The position numbers were made by a program, and so were the translations under genes. This document shows, piece after piece, positions 63,032 to 64,000 of a stretch of DNA of 64,000 nucleotides. Origin of the DNA: Streptomyces sp. NBC_00162 (GTDB lineage Bacteria > Actinomycetota > Actinomycetes > Streptomycetales > Streptomycetaceae); assembly GCF_024611995.1 (NCBI RefSeq), contig NZ_CP102509.1, forward strand, positions 2,418,001 to 2,482,000, given 5' to 3'. A model generated the notes under the pieces. It saw nothing but the letters and a program-made list of their open reading frames with translations. It was not told the DNA's origin and made no database searches. The first letter of the stretch is position 1; each line of letters begins with the position of its first letter.

Positions 63032-64000
63032 CTATTGTCCCGTGTGCTGATCAGTGGTCTGCGCCAGGGGTGCCGAACCCGCACCGAAGGCGGCGATCAC
63101 CGCGTCCGCCGCCTTGCCCGCGCTGGCGATGCACGCCGGAATGCCCACGCCGTCGTAGAGCGCCCCGCAGACCGCGAGGCCGGGCAGGGCCGCGACGGCC
63201 GTGCGGATCCCGGCCACCCGGCCGAGGTGGCCGACCGGGTACTGGGGCAGCCCGCCCTCCCATCGGGTGACGGTGGAGGCCACCGGCCGGGCCGCGAGGC
63301 CCACGGCCGCGCCGAGGTCGGTGAGCGAGACGTCGACCAGTTCGGCGTCCTCGCGCCCCAGGTCCTTCTCGTCGCCGTGCCGGCCGACGGAGGTGCGCAG
63401 CAGGAAGAGCTCCGGATCGGCCCCGGCCCAGGCCCACTTGTTGCTGGAGAAGGTGGAGGCCTTGATGGTCCGCCCGTCGACGGGCGGTACGAGGAACCCG
63501 CTCGCGCCGCCCTCGGCGATGGCGGCGGGCAGGTCGGAGCGGCGGAAGGCCATGGTGACCAGGGCCATGGAGGCGTACTCGACCCCGCGCAGCTCGGCCG
63601 CGGCGGCCGGCGCGAGCCCGTCGAGCAGCCGGGCGGCGGGGCCGGCGGGGGTCGCCAGGATCACGCCGTCGGCCTCGATGACCTCCGCGTCGGCGACGAC
63701 CCGCCAGCCCTCAGGGGTACGGACGACCTCGCGGACGGGGGTTCCGGTGGCGATCCTGGCCCCGGCCGCGCGGCAGGCCTCGGCCACGGCGGCCGGGAGC
63801 CGTCCGATCCCGCCGTCGATGCCGGCGAAGACCGGACCGGCCGGCTGGGGCTGCGCCTCCGCGCGGTGCTGCAGTTCCCGTACCCCGTCGCCCAGCAGTG
63901 TGTGCGTACGGGCGGCCTCGAAGAGCTGGGGCACGGCGGCCCGCATCGAGATGCGGTAGGCGTTGCCCGCGTACACCCCGCCGAGCAGCGGTTCCACGAG
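63032..64000 (-). CDS. hemY: Coproporphyrinogen/protoporphyrinogen oxidase HemY/CgoX, partial
   Basis: The C-terminal ~322 residues are visible; the N-terminal FAD fold lies beyond the window. [82 protein letters not shown] and a terminal [22 protein letters not shown] (FAD contact) are hallmarks of the HemY/CgoX oxidase. With HemQ it forms the last steps of haem synthesis. Confidence 0.93.
   Translation of the reverse strand, partial: LVEPLLGGVYAGNAYRISMRAAVPQLFEAARTHTLLGDGVRELQHRAEAQPQPAGPVFAGIDGGIGRLPAAVAEACRAAGARIATGTPVREVVRTPEGWRVVADAEVIEADGVILATPAGPAARLLDGLAPAAAAELRGVEYASMALVTMAFRRSDLPAAIAEGGASGFLVPPVDGRTIKASTFSSNKWAWAGADPELFLLRTSVGRHGDEKDLGREDAELVDVSLTDLGAAVGLAARPVASTVTRWEGGLPQYPVGHLGRVAGIRTAVAALPGLAVCGALYDGVGIPACIASAGKAADAVIAAFGAGSAPLAQTTDQHTGQ

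Overview
The window is high-GC actinobacterial chromosome, almost certainly Streptomyces or a close relative. The signs are extreme third-position G/C, many GTG starts, ATGA/TGATG-coupled operons, a complete cvnABCD conservon, a SAV2148-type HEPN protein, a DUF1707-FHA protein, a TTA (bldA-type) codon, and murC lying outside a division cluster. No insertion sequence, phage, CRISPR or rRNA gene was seen. The only RNA gene found is tRNA-His.

Layout. 1-694: tail of an MFS exporter. 840-16072: a compact specialised-metabolism locus. It holds a divergent alpha/beta hydrolase, a dimodular NRPS (C-A-T-C-A-T-TE; the first A domain reads as Ser-specific), an FAD monooxygenase, an SDR lacking the usual catalytic Lys, a PaaN-like aldehyde dehydrogenase, a short LAL-type LuxR regulator and a DAO-type flavin oxidase. 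16101-31604: housekeeping and metabolic genes, with the three enzymes converting glycogen to trehalose (glgX, treY, treZ) scattered among a DEDDh exonuclease, HEPN protein, MFS transporter, LysR regulator with a divergent dihydrolipoamide dehydrogenase, M14 carboxypeptidase, FHA protein and M24 peptidase. 31807-35544: tRNA-His, a hydrolase, a hypothetical and a Tat-exported phospholipase C.

35844-41116 is a tightly coupled five-gene operon: KAS III/OleA-like condensing enzyme, GT2 glycosyltransferase, AMP-dependent ligase, P450 and OleD-like reductase. It resembles olefin/beta-lactone (Ole) biosynthesis but has no OleB hydrolase and has extra tailoring genes. It converges on a conservon (41082-44791). 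44950-51312 is core metabolism: msrB, murC, a RibD-like reductase, a ZapE-like ATPase, OsmC and PhoX-like. 51387-56342 encodes secreted or surface functions, including a discoidin-metallophosphoesterase / MFS / beta-propeller operon.

56405-64000 holds AIM24, a PTH2 protein, an MNIO (DUF692) enzyme coupled to a membrane protein with a Cys/Gly/Ser-rich tail, a secreted TAP-type hydrolase, and the end of the coproporphyrin-dependent haem pathway (hemQ and a partial hemY/cgoX).

The three best candidates for undescribed biology are the MNIO/Cys-tail pair (58086-60400), the OleB-less Ole-like operon (35844-41116) and the NRPS locus (840-16072). All functional calls are from reading motifs; no database search was possible.
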